Assembly: GCA_002408465.1 (NCBI GenBank)
Contig: DHSM01000015.1
Span: 53,970-117,969, forward strand
DNA: 64,000 nucleotides
Source of the DNA: Firmicutes bacterium UBA5286
GTDB taxonomy: Bacteria > Bacillota > Proteinivoracia > UBA4975
Reading direction: 5' to 3'
Both the position numbers and the translations under genes were made by a program. The notes below the pieces were generated by a model. That model ran no database searches. It saw nothing but the letters and a program-made list of their open reading frames with translations, and was not told the DNA's origin. Within the stretch, counting starts at the first letter, position 1. Each line of letters starts with the position of its first letter. Positions 15,763 through 23,883 of the stretch are shown piece by piece.

Positions 15763-16088
15763 TGAAGAAACTTAAATCGAAAAGAGGCTACATTCTCATG
15801 GAAGTATTAGCGGCAGCGGCAATCATTGCCCTGGCCGCCCTGGCGCTGTTGGCGGCCCTGGCCAGTGCCCTCCAAATCTTCCAAACCTCCCGGGCCGTCA
15901 CCCGGGGCCGCCTGCTGGCTGCCAGCCATCTGGAACAAGCCGCCGCCGGCACAGCGGAGCAATATCTTTGGGATGGCAAGCTGCAGAGCACCCTCACAAT
16001 CCTGGAGCAGGAGGGGTACATCCTGTGGCAGGCTGAGGTGCAGGGGCCGGATTTGCCCAAACCCCTGCGGCTGGTGGGGGGACCATGA
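15759..16088 (+). CDS. ComG-type minor pseudopilin
   Basis: A 109-residue protein with the class III signal SKRG followed by YILMEVLAAAAIIALAAL, retaining Gly -1 and Glu +5. The C-terminal part is short and poorly conserved. Its place between the comGC-like and comGF-like genes suggests a ComGE/PilV-type minor subunit. ATG 15759 overlaps the upstream stop, and a second ATG at 15762 is also possible. All junctions from 15403 to 16836 are four-base overlaps or similar, indicating tight translational coupling. Confidence 0.75.
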   Translation: MMKKLKSKRGYILMEVLAAAAIIALAALALLAALASALQIFQTSRAVTRGRLLAASHLEQAAAGTAEQYLWDGKLQSTLTILEQEGYILWQAEVQGPDLPKPLRLVGGP

Positions 16089-16504
16089 ACAAGCGGGGAA
16101 TGGTTGCCCTGGAGGCTCTGATCGCTTCGGGCCAGGTACTTCTCTTGGCTGCAGCGGTCAGCGGCTTGCTGGTGATCTTCTGGCAGTCCTGGCTTAAGAG
16201 CACTCAGGCCAGCCTCCAGCGCCAGTGGAGCACTGTGGCCTTTGCTTATTTGGATGCAGATTTGAGAAATGCAGAAAAAGTCACCGTGACATTTTCTGAA
16301 ATCCGCGTGATTCAGGAAGGTAAAGAATATGTCTATCAAGTTACTGCAGACAAGTCTTTTTACCGGGGTGAAGGCAGTGCTTTCTATCCCCTGGCCAAAG
16401 TGGATTCTGTCCGTTGGTGGCAGGAGGGGAATTTGCTGTGGATAGAAATATACTATCCTGAGGAAAGTTACCGCTGCTGTTACTGCCTGGAGGGGGTCCA
16501 ATGA
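16085..16504 (+). CDS. ComGF/PilW-like minor pseudopilin
   Basis: A 139-residue protein. After the leader MNKRG comes MVALEALIASGQVLLLAAAV (Gly -1, Glu +5), then a beta-rich domain with SFYRGEGSAFYPLAKVDSV and a cysteine-containing end (YRCCYCLEG). Size and domain pattern resemble ComGF and PilW-type minor subunits that cap the pseudopilus. The start overlaps the previous gene by four bases, and its stop overlaps the next start. Assignment to ComGF is by position and general architecture. Confidence 0.75.
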   Translation: MNKRGMVALEALIASGQVLLLAAAVSGLLVIFWQSWLKSTQASLQRQWSTVAFAYLDADLRNAEKVTVTFSEIRVIQEGKEYVYQVTADKSFYRGEGSAFYPLAKVDSVRWWQEGNLLWIEIYYPEESYRCCYCLEGVQ

Positions 16505-16836
16505 ATAAAAAAGGCGCAGCCATGGTGCTCGCCCTTGTCATCAGTATGTCGGCACTACCTGCGGCTGGCGTCTTGGTTTCAATTGCCCGCTCCGACCTGA
16601 GCTCCGCCCTGGATGACTATCACTCTGCCCGGGTGCGGCGGGCCGCCTGGGGCGGGTTGGAGTTAGTCCGGAGGGATCTGCAGGAGGGCGGTTGCGGCGA
16701 GGTAACCTGGCCGGACCCGGATATCGCCCTGGAGGTAGAAATCAGTGAATCTGAAGGGGGCTGGCAAGTATTTGTCATTGCCCGCAGCGAACGAGCAGTG
16801 GCCACAATTTCAACCTGGGTTGAGGGAAAAAAATAG
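16501..16836 (+). CDS. ComGG/PilX-like minor pseudopilin
   Basis: A 111-residue protein with MNKKG followed by AAMVLALVISMSALPAAGV. It lacks Glu at +5, as PilX, GspK and related tip pseudopilins do. An Arg-rich helix (SARVRRAAWGGLELVRRDLQ) and a short beta region follow. It is the last of the overlapping pseudopilin genes, the position ComGG occupies in Bacillus. Function in tip complex formation is inferred. The operon continues only across a 93-bp gap to the TasA-like gene. Confidence 0.7.
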   Translation: MNKKGAAMVLALVISMSALPAAGVLVSIARSDLSSALDDYHSARVRRAAWGGLELVRRDLQEGGCGEVTWPDPDIALEVEISESEGGWQVFVIARSERAVATISTWVEGKK

Positions 16837-16929
16837 TTCGGCGTCTTGACGGAAATGACTGGAAATGGTAATGTATGCACAGCAATACAGATTGACTCGA
16901 TGCCATTTTTACGATTGGGGGTGGACAGT

Positions 16930-17478
16930 ATGGGGAAAAAGAAATTTGCCCTGTTGGGCGTTTGTGTCATGTTATGCCTGTTGATCATGTCCGCCATGTC
17001 GGGCTCCCTGCTTGGGTATTCCAATGCCTGGTTCACCAGTTCTGCCCAGGCCGATGCTTCTATTACCGCTGATTTTATTCTTCTGGAAGACATTATTGTT
17101 GGCGGGGAGGAAGCCCTGAATGGATTTATCGCTTGTCAGTACGGAAAATGTTCTACTGAAATAGGCGTTATTACCAGCAAGGTTGATGGCTTGACTGTTT
17201 CCTGTGTCTATGAAGATCCAGATGATAAAGGCCAAAATGATCCCGAAACTGGCAACAGCATATATAGCATAATTGAGCTGAAGCCAAAGAACGAATCCTT
17301 TATTACACCGGTATCGCCAATTAACTTTAATAATTCGGATTCAGAAACCTTTTATGTCAATACTCATATTACGGGAAATACCGCTTCTGGTATTTACAAG
17401 GGGCAGCTTATTTTTTCTTTTGCTGTTGATGACAAAGATTTGGTATGGATTGTTCCGCTTCAGCTAGTCATTCCATAA
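16930..17478 (+). CDS. TasA/camelysin-like secreted protein (SipW-type signal)
   Basis: A 182-residue exported protein. A basic start and hydrophobic segment (about residues 4-27) lead into a motif like those of SipW-processed proteins, SLLGYSNAWFTSSAQADA, followed by ITADFILLEDIIVGGEE. The rest is beta-rich with one acidic loop (EDPDDKGQNDPETGN). TasA and camelysin families show the same G-x-x-x-AWFT-type cleavage region. In Bacillus tapA-sipW-tasA lie directly downstream of comG, and this gene has the equivalent position, which supports the call. No SipW peptidase is seen here. ATG 16930 follows GGGGG at 8 bases. A matrix-fibre role is inference. Confidence 0.55.
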   Translation: MGKKKFALLGVCVMLCLLIMSAMSGSLLGYSNAWFTSSAQADASITADFILLEDIIVGGEEALNGFIACQYGKCSTEIGVITSKVDGLTVSCVYEDPDDKGQNDPETGNSIYSIIELKPKNESFITPVSPINFNNSDSETFYVNTHITGNTASGIYKGQLIFSFAVDDKDLVWIVPLQLVIP

Positions 17479-17502
17479 TTTCATGCCTGGCCTTAATGAA
17501 TC

Positions 17503-17552
17503 AACCCCGGATAGGCAACTGATTTATTGCCGTCATGCCGGGGTTATTTTAT
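17503..17552 (+). terminator. Intrinsic terminator after the TasA-like gene
   Basis: AACCCCGG (17503-17510) pairs with CCGGGGTT (17538-17545), with an inner GGCAA/TTGCC stem, followed by ATTTTATT. Confidence 0.8.
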
Positions 17553-17831
17553 TGCCTTAGCAGGGAAAATCAATTACATGTAGAATTATGGTAATACATT
17601 TGTCATATTTAGGCTATAAATCTAACCTTACCCTCAAAAAAAGTCAATGGGATGAGCATTATATGACAGGTGCCAACTAATGCACCCATTTATGAGCCTG
17701 CATTAACACTGTTCCGCTGTAAAGCGAAAAAAGTTGGGGACAATACAAGGATTTTCCAAGTTTATGTAGAATACTTAATGTATGAACTATTAGATTTTGA
17801 AACTATTGGGAAATTACATGGGGGAGAGAAG
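17553..17831 (+). other. AT-rich leader of pilB without recognised genes
   Basis: Together with the terminator this makes a 353-bp gap. It is visibly richer in A and T than its surroundings. It contains small potential hairpins (GGTGC/GCACC near 17670, CGCT/AGCG near 17717) and several weak -10-like sites. No c-di-GMP or other riboswitch consensus was found. It presumably holds the promoter and leader of the pil operon. Confidence 0.5.
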
Positions 17832-19421
17832 ATGTTTCAATCACTGGAACAGCTTTTGCTGGACACGGGGATGGCTACCCCCGAACAGATTCAGGATGCC
17901 CGCCAAGCCAATAAAGGTAGCAATATCGCTGACGCTCTCTCAGAGATTGGCGTGCTCACTCAACAGCAATACATAGAAATAATGGAATTCCATCTTGGCG
18001 TTCCCCACGTCAATTTAGATACATTTCAGCTGAAGCCAGAGGTTCTAAAACTGCTTGATGCTGATCTAGTCAAGCGGTACAAGTCTGTGCCAGTGGAAAA
18101 AGTGGGTGATCGCCTTACCGTCGCCATGGCTGACCCCAAAAATGTTGTTGCCATCGACGACATAGCTATGGCTACTGGTTGTCAGGTTATTCCCGTCATC
18201 GCTGCCAAGTCCGAATTGGACAAGGTCATCCGCCAGTATTACACCATGCGGGAATCTATGGAACGGGTGGTTCAGGAGGCCAAGCCTGAAGATGAATTCG
18301 ATGTTGAAGAACTGTCTCTTATGGTTGACGATGCCCCCATTGTCCGCCTGGTGGACAATATGATTGAACAGGCTGTCAACGAGGGAGCCAGCGACATCCA
18401 TGTGGAACCTAGAGAGGAATCTTTGATTATCCGCTATCGTATCGACGGCTTATTGCATGAACGCATGACTCCTCCAAGAAGCACTCATCCCTTGGTGGTA
18501 TCAAGGCTGAAAATCATGGCCAGTCTGGATATCGCCGAACGCAGAGTTCCCCAGGACGGCAGAATTAAATTCATGGTTGATGAAGAAAACAGCGTCGACT
18601 TGCGCATGAACACCATGCCGACAATCTATGGGGAAAAAGTGGTTCTCCGTATCCTCAACCCCGAGTCTATTCTCTTGAAGCTTACTGACTTGGGCTTTAG
18701 CAATTTCAATTATGAGAAGTTCAAAGATATAATCACCAGGGCTTATGGAATGGTCCTGGTCTCAGGCCCCACCGGCAGCGGCAAGACAACCACCCTGTAC
18801 TCCGCATTGAACTTTATCAACTCACCTAATCTGAATTTGTCCACCGTCGAGGATCCGGTTGAATACCGCCTGGCCGGCGTCAACCAGGTCAACGTTCACA
18901 GCAAAATTGGCATGACTTTTGATGCCGGCCTCAGAGCTTTGCTCCGCCAGGACCCGGACATCATCATGATCGGTGAGATTCGGGATGCCGAAACATTGGA
19001 GACTGCTGTCCGTGCAGCTCTTACCGGCCACTTGGTCCTTTCCACCATTCATACCAATGACGCGCCTTCCACCTTGACCAGGATGATTGAAATGGGCTTG
19101 CCTCCCTTTCTGGTTGTTGCCGCCACCAACGGCATTGTTGCCCAGCGTCTGGTGCGCAGATTATGCCGGGACTGCAAGGGCAAAGGCTGCAACCGCTGCA
19201 ACAAGACTGGGTACAAGGGCAGGTTGGCTGTGCATGAGGTTTTGACCTTCACCGATACCCTGCGCCAGGCTGTTCTTGATGGCCGGGGCGCCTCGGAACT
19301 GCGCAAAATGGCCAGGGCCGAGGGCATGATCACTATGTATGAAGACGGACTAGAAAAGGTGAAGCAGGGCCTGACTACTCAGGAAGAGGTTGCTCGGGTG
19401 GTCGGCCTGGACTATATCTAA
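17832..19421 (+). CDS. pilB: Type IV pilus extension ATPase PilB
   Basis: A 529-residue hexameric ATPase that powers pilus extension. An N-terminal MshEN (GspE_N) domain (about residues 1-150), which in some homologues binds c-di-GMP, precedes the catalytic part. Motifs are ASDIHVEPREE, Walker A GPTGSGKTTT (about 312-321), the Asp box TVEDPVEYR, Walker B MIGEIRDAETL and the His box HLVLSTIHTND. A four-cysteine zinc site, CRDCKGKGCNRC, lies near residue 450. ATG 17832 is chosen for GGGGGAGAG upstream and the family-like start; the frame stays open far into the AT-rich leader. It heads pilB-pilT-pilC-pilA. Confidence 0.95.
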   Translation: MFQSLEQLLLDTGMATPEQIQDARQANKGSNIADALSEIGVLTQQQYIEIMEFHLGVPHVNLDTFQLKPEVLKLLDADLVKRYKSVPVEKVGDRLTVAMADPKNVVAIDDIAMATGCQVIPVIAAKSELDKVIRQYYTMRESMERVVQEAKPEDEFDVEELSLMVDDAPIVRLVDNMIEQAVNEGASDIHVEPREESLIIRYRIDGLLHERMTPPRSTHPLVVSRLKIMASLDIAERRVPQDGRIKFMVDEENSVDLRMNTMPTIYGEKVVLRILNPESILLKLTDLGFSNFNYEKFKDIITRAYGMVLVSGPTGSGKTTTLYSALNFINSPNLNLSTVEDPVEYRLAGVNQVNVHSKIGMTFDAGLRALLRQDPDIIMIGEIRDAETLETAVRAALTGHLVLSTIHTNDAPSTLTRMIEMGLPPFLVVAATNGIVAQRLVRRLCRDCKGKGCNRCNKTGYKGRLAVHEVLTFTDTLRQAVLDGRGASELRKMARAEGMITMYEDGLEKVKQGLTTQEEVARVVGLDYI

Positions 19422-19454
19422 TATAAGTACATTACAGAACCGGGAGGTACAGCA

Positions 19455-20456
19455 TTGAGTCTAGCAGATATTATTGAATATGCCCGGGAGCGGGGAGCGT
19501 CGGACATCCATTTTACCGACCGGCGTCCCACCCTGATTCGCATTGATGGGGAATTGATGCCGGTGGGAAATCAGGATATGAATCCTCAATTACTGGATGC
19601 ATTGGCCAGGGAACTGGCTGGTGATCGCTATGATGAGTTCGTCGACAGAGGAGAAATAGACTTTACATACCAGGCCCCTCATAACCGTCTCCGGGTCAAC
19701 ATCTTCCGCCAGCAGGGGGTGCCGGCAGCTGCCATGCGCCTCATCCCCGAAAAGATTCCCAACTTCGAGGAACTGGGTATTCCGCCGGTTGTGCGGGAGT
19801 TCGCCAATCTTCATCAGGGGCTGGTTCTCTTCACCGGTCCCACCGGCAGCGGCAAGTCGACAACTATGGCATCACTACTCAATGAGATTAACAGTTCCAG
19901 GGCCTGCCATATTCTCACCCTGGAGGATCCCATTGAGTACATACATCAGCATAAGCAGTCTATAGTCAACCAGCGGGAAATTGGACATGACAGCAGAACC
20001 TTTGCCAATGCCCTCCGGGCTGCCCTGCGTCAAGACCCGGACGTAATTTTGGTGGGTGAGATGCGGGACCTGGAGACCATCGCTACGGCAGTGACTGCCG
20101 CAGAGACCGGGCACTTGGTTCTGGCAACCTTGCATACCTCCAGCGCCCCTGCAACAATCGACAGAATTATTGACGTCTTCCCGTCCCATCAGCAGCAGCA
20201 GATTCGGGTGCAGCTGGCAGATACCCTCAGAGGTGTAGTTGCTCAGAGGCTTCTGCCCAAAAAAGACGGGAATGGCCGGGTTGTGGTCTGTGAAGTTCTC
20301 TTGGGCACATCGGCAGTAAAGAATCTGATCCGGGAAGGAAAGATGCATCAAATTCCTACCACCATGGAGACTGGCGGCCAATATGGCATGCAAACCTTTG
20401 ACCAGGCTTTAAAAAAGCTGGTGGATAAGGATATCATTAGTCCTGTGGTGTTTTAA
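19455..20456 (+). CDS. pilT: Type IV pilus retraction ATPase PilT
   Basis: A 333-residue ATPase that drives pilus retraction, twitching motility and DNA uptake. Motifs are RGASDIHF, Walker A GPTGSGKSTT (about residues 128-137), TLEDPIEYIH, Walker B LVGEMRDLETI, the His box GHLVLATLHTSSA and the PilT hallmark AIRSLIRE-like region, here TSAVKNLIREGKMHQIP. The length is typical (about 345). TTG 19455 follows GGGAGGT. It lies 33 bases downstream of pilB. Its presence shows that the second cluster is a dynamic type IVa pilus and not only a secretion pseudopilus. Confidence 0.96.
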   Translation: MSLADIIEYARERGASDIHFTDRRPTLIRIDGELMPVGNQDMNPQLLDALARELAGDRYDEFVDRGEIDFTYQAPHNRLRVNIFRQQGVPAAAMRLIPEKIPNFEELGIPPVVREFANLHQGLVLFTGPTGSGKSTTMASLLNEINSSRACHILTLEDPIEYIHQHKQSIVNQREIGHDSRTFANALRAALRQDPDVILVGEMRDLETIATAVTAAETGHLVLATLHTSSAPATIDRIIDVFPSHQQQQIRVQLADTLRGVVAQRLLPKKDGNGRVVVCEVLLGTSAVKNLIREGKMHQIPTTMETGGQYGMQTFDQALKKLVDKDIISPVVF

Positions 20457-20489
20457 GCGCATCTATATGCTCGCTAAGGGGGAATTATT

Positions 20490-21704
20490 GTGCCAAACTT
20501 GTACAGCTACAAAGCCAGGGATGCCTACGGCAAGGTAGTCAACGGACAGATTCATGCTGACGACATCAATCGCGCCGCCGAACTGATTCGCCAGCGCAGT
20601 TTAACTGTGCTGGATTTATCCCCTGGCAAGACTAAGGCTAAATCTGTTTCTCTGTTTCAGAAAAAAAAGGTAACCCTAAGGGAATTTGCTGTCTTCTGCC
20701 GCCAGATGTCTACCATGGTTAATGCCGGGGTGACAATAATGTCCTCGATTTCGGCGATTGCCGCCCAAGCGGATAACCCCCTGATGGCCGAGATCCTGTC
20801 AGATATCGGCAAAGAACTGGAAACAGGCAGGACCTTTAGCGAGGCATGCATGAAGCATAAAGATTTTTTCCCCAGCATTTTTACTAGCATGGTTGAGGCC
20901 GGTGAGACCTCTGGGGCTCTGGATGAGGTTATGGAACGCATGGCCGAGTATTTTGAAAACCAGGCGGAAATCCTGGAAAAAGTTAAATCGGCTACTACCT
21001 ATCCCAGTTTTATCGGTGTCGCCGCTATTATCGTCGTCGTCGTCTTGATGCTCACTGTCATCCCCGGTTTCGCCACAATGTTTTCGGATTCAGGGATGGA
21101 ACTGCCGACTATTACGCGAATATTGATTTTTATCAGCGATATCATGAAAAGTTATTTTTACATTGTCTTCCCTTTATTGGGTTTAGGTATTTTTCTATTC
21201 ATCCGCTGGTCCAAGACAACCCAAGGGCGCTATGCTATTCAGCGTGTGTCTCTGAAATTGCCTAAATTCGGGGTCATCTTCAAAAACTCTGCCATCGGCC
21301 GCTTTTGCCGTTCCTTAAGCATCCTAGTATCCAGCGGTGTCCCCATGATGCAGGCTTTGGAAATAGTTGCCCGGGTCGTCAACAATGTCGAGTATTCCAG
21401 TGCCATCCTCTATGCCCGCAGGGCGGTGTCCGAGGGCATGAACTTAAGTCAGGGGCTGAGCAATTCCCCTCACTTTACCCCTCTGGTCATGCACATGCTC
21501 AAAGTGGGTGAGGAAGCCGGGGCCTTGGACGAGATGCTGGGCAAAGTCGCTGACTTTTACGAGAGCGAAGTCAAGTATACTGTAGACAGGCTCAGTTCCA
21601 TCATCGAGCCCCTGATGATTCTTTTCCTGGCGGTATTGGTCGGCATCATTCTTGCCGCCGTTATGCTGCCCATGTTTAAAATGTCCGGGGCGGTGGACCT
21701 GTAA
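20490..21704 (+). CDS. pilC: Type IV pilus platform protein PilC
   Basis: A 404-residue inner-membrane platform protein with two GspF repeats. The N-terminal part starts YSYKARDAYGKVVNGQI. Repeat 1 contains FAVFCRQMSTMVNAGVTIM and VEAGETSGALDEVMERMAEYF; repeat 2 contains FCRSLSILVSSGVPMMQALE and KVGEEAGALDEMLGKVADFYE. There are hydrophobic spans near residues 170-190, 220-240 and 375-398. PilC couples PilB/PilT rotation to pilin insertion or removal. GTG 20490 follows GGGGGAATTATT. The gene is full length and immediately upstream of the pilin promoter region. Confidence 0.95.
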   Translation: MPNLYSYKARDAYGKVVNGQIHADDINRAAELIRQRSLTVLDLSPGKTKAKSVSLFQKKKVTLREFAVFCRQMSTMVNAGVTIMSSISAIAAQADNPLMAEILSDIGKELETGRTFSEACMKHKDFFPSIFTSMVEAGETSGALDEVMERMAEYFENQAEILEKVKSATTYPSFIGVAAIIVVVVLMLTVIPGFATMFSDSGMELPTITRILIFISDIMKSYFYIVFPLLGLGIFLFIRWSKTTQGRYAIQRVSLKLPKFGVIFKNSAIGRFCRSLSILVSSGVPMMQALEIVARVVNNVEYSSAILYARRAVSEGMNLSQGLSNSPHFTPLVMHMLKVGEEAGALDEMLGKVADFYESEVKYTVDRLSSIIEPLMILFLAVLVGIILAAVMLPMFKMSGAVDL

Positions 21705-21754
21705 TTGGCGTCACGCTGCTGACGCAGCTAAAAATAGTTTAGAGACAAGAAAAG

Positions 21755-21784
21755 TTTTTGGGGGTGGTTAAGCCTAAATATAAT
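21755..21784 (+). promoter_or_regulatory. Candidate promoter of pilA
   Basis: TATAAT (21779-21784) is preceded at 18 bases by TTTTTG (21755-21760). The -10 is perfect and the -35 weak. A separate pilin promoter would allow the pilin to be expressed above the assembly genes. Confidence 0.45.
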
Positions 21785-21825
21785 CGGCTGTGTTTCTCTG
21801 CCAAAAAAAAACAGGAGGAATTGAG

Positions 21826-22257
21826 ATGTTAAATTTCTTGTATCGCGCTTTAAACAACAAAAAAGGCTTTACCCTGATTGAAGTCCTGGTTGTCGTGGCT
21901 ATTATCGGCATTCTTGCCGCCATCGCCGCTCCCAACGTCATTGGCCGCATCAGAGAGACCCGGGAAAAAAGTGACGAGGCCTTAGCTGCACAGCTGGGAA
22001 AAGCTGTAGAACAGTGGATTTTGGATCAAGAAGTCCAGGCAACTGAAGCGGATTTAAAGGCCCTTACGTACGCTGGAATCATGAAGTTCCTGGATCAATC
22101 TACATGGGATTACATTATAGCTAAAGGCGGAGTTACAGATACAGTTGTAATCGATGCTTCAACAGTTAAGGGCAAAGCTGGATCAATTGGTGCAGCTGTT
22201 GGCGACAATACAGACGGCAAAAAAACTATTATTTTCACTTATTCTCCCGCCAACTAA
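21826..22257 (+). CDS. pilA: Type IV major pilin (PilA)
   Basis: A 143-residue prepilin. A 14-residue leader ending NNKKG is followed by FTLIEVLVVVAIIGILAAIA, with Gly -1, Phe +1 and Glu +5, the canonical site for prepilin peptidase. The C-terminal domain (about residues 45-143) is small, with no cysteine pair. An AGGAGG ribosome-binding site 7 bases before ATG 21826 and its own promoter suggest high expression. Position after pilBTC and before pilMNO points to the main pilus subunit. A GC-rich hairpin lies between it and pilM. Confidence 0.92.
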   Translation: MLNFLYRALNNKKGFTLIEVLVVVAIIGILAAIAAPNVIGRIRETREKSDEALAAQLGKAVEQWILDQEVQATEADLKALTYAGIMKFLDQSTWDYIIAKGGVTDTVVIDASTVKGKAGSIGAAVGDNTDGKKTIIFTYSPAN

Positions 22258-22274
22258 TCCCTTTCAGCTCAATA

Positions 22275-22306
22275 GCCCATGGGCGGTGCTCTCGCGCCGC
22301 CCGGGC
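22275..22306 (+). promoter_or_regulatory. GC-rich hairpin between pilA and pilM
   Basis: GCCC, a 2-base bulge and GGGCGG pair with CCGCCC and GGGC around a 10-base loop. No T-run follows, so it is not an ordinary terminator. Stems like this can protect the 3' end of an abundant upstream message or reduce downstream expression. Confidence 0.5.
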
Positions 22307-22347
22307 TTCCCTTTCGCCAATACTTGCACCAGAAGGGAGCAATAGCC

Positions 22348-23340
22348 ATGCCTTTTTTTTCTAAAAAATACAAACTGGGGCTGGATATAGGCAGTTCTCT
22401 GATCAAGGTCTGTTTGCCTACTCCCAAGGGCAGACCGCTGATTTTGAGCCTGGAAACTCCTGCAGGGGTTGTGAGCAAGGGAGTGCTCCAGAGTTCCGAA
22501 GGGCTTTCCGAATTCCTGCGCCAATGGATAAAAAGGAACCAATTGGACCACCATTACGTCGTCGCCGCCTTGCCGGCCAGCACTCTAGTGCTTCGCCACA
22601 TTCAGCTGCCCAGGATGAAGGCCAAGGAAACTGCCGAGGCAGTGCAGTGGGAAGCCAGGCGGGTATTGCCTTTTCCTCTGGAAGAAGCCCAGATGGATTG
22701 GGTCAGCCATGGCCTTTCTATCATTGATGAAGGGGAAATGCAGGATATCCTCTTAGTGGCGGTCCGGGATTCGATTGCCGAGCGTTATGCCAAGGCAATC
22801 AATGATGCCGGTCTGAAACTGCTGGCTCTGGATATTGCCCCCATGGCTCTGGGGCGGTGGCTGCTCAAGGATACTCAAGATACAACCTTGATTATTGATG
22901 TGGGTGCGGAAACCACCCAGGTGCATTTTTACGGCGGCGCAAAGCTTATTTTCTCCCGTAATCTCAATATTGGCGGCGAGGCTGCTACCAGCGCTATTTC
23001 TACAGCTAATGGCATATCCTTTGCAGAAGCTGAGGCCAAAAAAGTTCAAGGTGATTATCAGGAGAATTGGCTGAGTTCCTGGTTTCGGGAACTGGGCCGG
23101 GAGCTGCAGCGGTCGCTGGACTATTACCGCAGCAATTTTACCGATAAAGCCAGTGATCATTTTTCCCAGATATTGCTGACCGGCGGCGCCAGTTTGCTCC
23201 GGGGCACCAGTGCCCTGGTCCAGGAGATTACCGGGGTGGAACCCGGGTATGTTGAGTTTTCCAGCAAAGATTACAGGCCCCGCCATGATAAGATTATATA
23301 CAATGTTGCCTTGGGCGCCGGAATGTGGGAGGGAAAATAA
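22348..23340 (+). CDS. pilM: Type IV pilus assembly protein PilM
   Basis: A 330-residue actin-like ATPase of the PilM family. The start KLGLDIGSSLIKVC is the phosphate-1 loop, LIIDVGAETTQVHFY is phosphate-2 and LLTGGASLLRGTSAL is the adenosine loop; ALPASTLVLRHIQLP and WEARRVLPFPLEEAQMDWV are typical PilM tracts. PilM sits in the cytoplasm and binds the N-terminal tail of PilN, linking the motor to the alignment complex. ATG 22348 follows AAGGGAGC; an upstream in-frame ATG would read through the hairpin. It is followed without gap by pilN and pilO. Confidence 0.92.
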   Translation: MPFFSKKYKLGLDIGSSLIKVCLPTPKGRPLILSLETPAGVVSKGVLQSSEGLSEFLRQWIKRNQLDHHYVVAALPASTLVLRHIQLPRMKAKETAEAVQWEARRVLPFPLEEAQMDWVSHGLSIIDEGEMQDILLVAVRDSIAERYAKAINDAGLKLLALDIAPMALGRWLLKDTQDTTLIIDVGAETTQVHFYGGAKLIFSRNLNIGGEAATSAISTANGISFAEAEAKKVQGDYQENWLSSWFRELGRELQRSLDYYRSNFTDKASDHFSQILLTGGASLLRGTSALVQEITGVEPGYVEFSSKDYRPRHDKIIYNVALGAGMWEGK

Positions 23341-23883
23341 ATGCATATGCAGGTAAACTTGCTTCCAGCCCAATTCAGGCCAAAACCCCCGGTTAGGATC
23401 TGGCCGGTTGTCCTGGCTGTTGTCCTCATGCTTAACCTTATAATAACCAGCTCGTATTGGCTGACTTTGCATCTCAACCTGATTAAAGTCAACAACTCCA
23501 TAAATTCCATGGAAGTCCAGGTGTCCAATCTTCAACGGCAAGTGGACGAAGCTCACTGGAAAACGGAATTGGAAATTGCGGTTCAGGAAAAGGCAGATTA
23601 TATTTCTGCTCAGCTTGCACAGTTAACATTGTGGCATCCGGCATTAACAGCCATCGAAAATGCTATGGTGCCTAAGATTAGACTTACGGAAATCACATGT
23701 GCAGCCGGCAATATAAAGATTAATGGCAGCACTGAAAGTTTTAAATCCGTAGCCGCTTTTCTAGGCAGCCTGCAGCAGGAAACGGACGTGGAGATTGTAC
23801 GGTTCATCAGTGCTGAGCCCCCTGAAAAATTCAGCTTGTATTTGTTTGACTGGTATAGGCGGGAGGTGCCGGAGGATGAATAA
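23341..23883 (+). CDS. pilN: Type IV pilus alignment protein PilN
   Basis: A 180-residue single-span membrane protein. The short N-terminal motif VNLLPAQFRPK is the PilM-binding signature (consensus INLLP). It is followed by one transmembrane segment (about residues 20-42), a coiled-coil stretch (about 45-80) and a ferredoxin-like domain with ITCAAGNIKINGSTESF. PilN and PilO dimerise outside the membrane and transmit signals from PilM. ATG 23341 has GGGAGGG 7 bases upstream. The gene overlaps pilO by eight bases. Confidence 0.88.
   Translation: MHMQVNLLPAQFRPKPPVRIWPVVLAVVLMLNLIITSSYWLTLHLNLIKVNNSINSMEVQVSNLQRQVDEAHWKTELEIAVQEKADYISAQLAQLTLWHPALTAIENAMVPKIRLTEITCAAGNIKINGSTESFKSVAAFLGSLQQETDVEIVRFISAEPPEKFSLYLFDWYRREVPEDE

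Noticed and set aside
17553..17831. c-di-GMP riboswitch upstream of pilB
   Set aside because: None of the class I or class II core motifs was found on reading.
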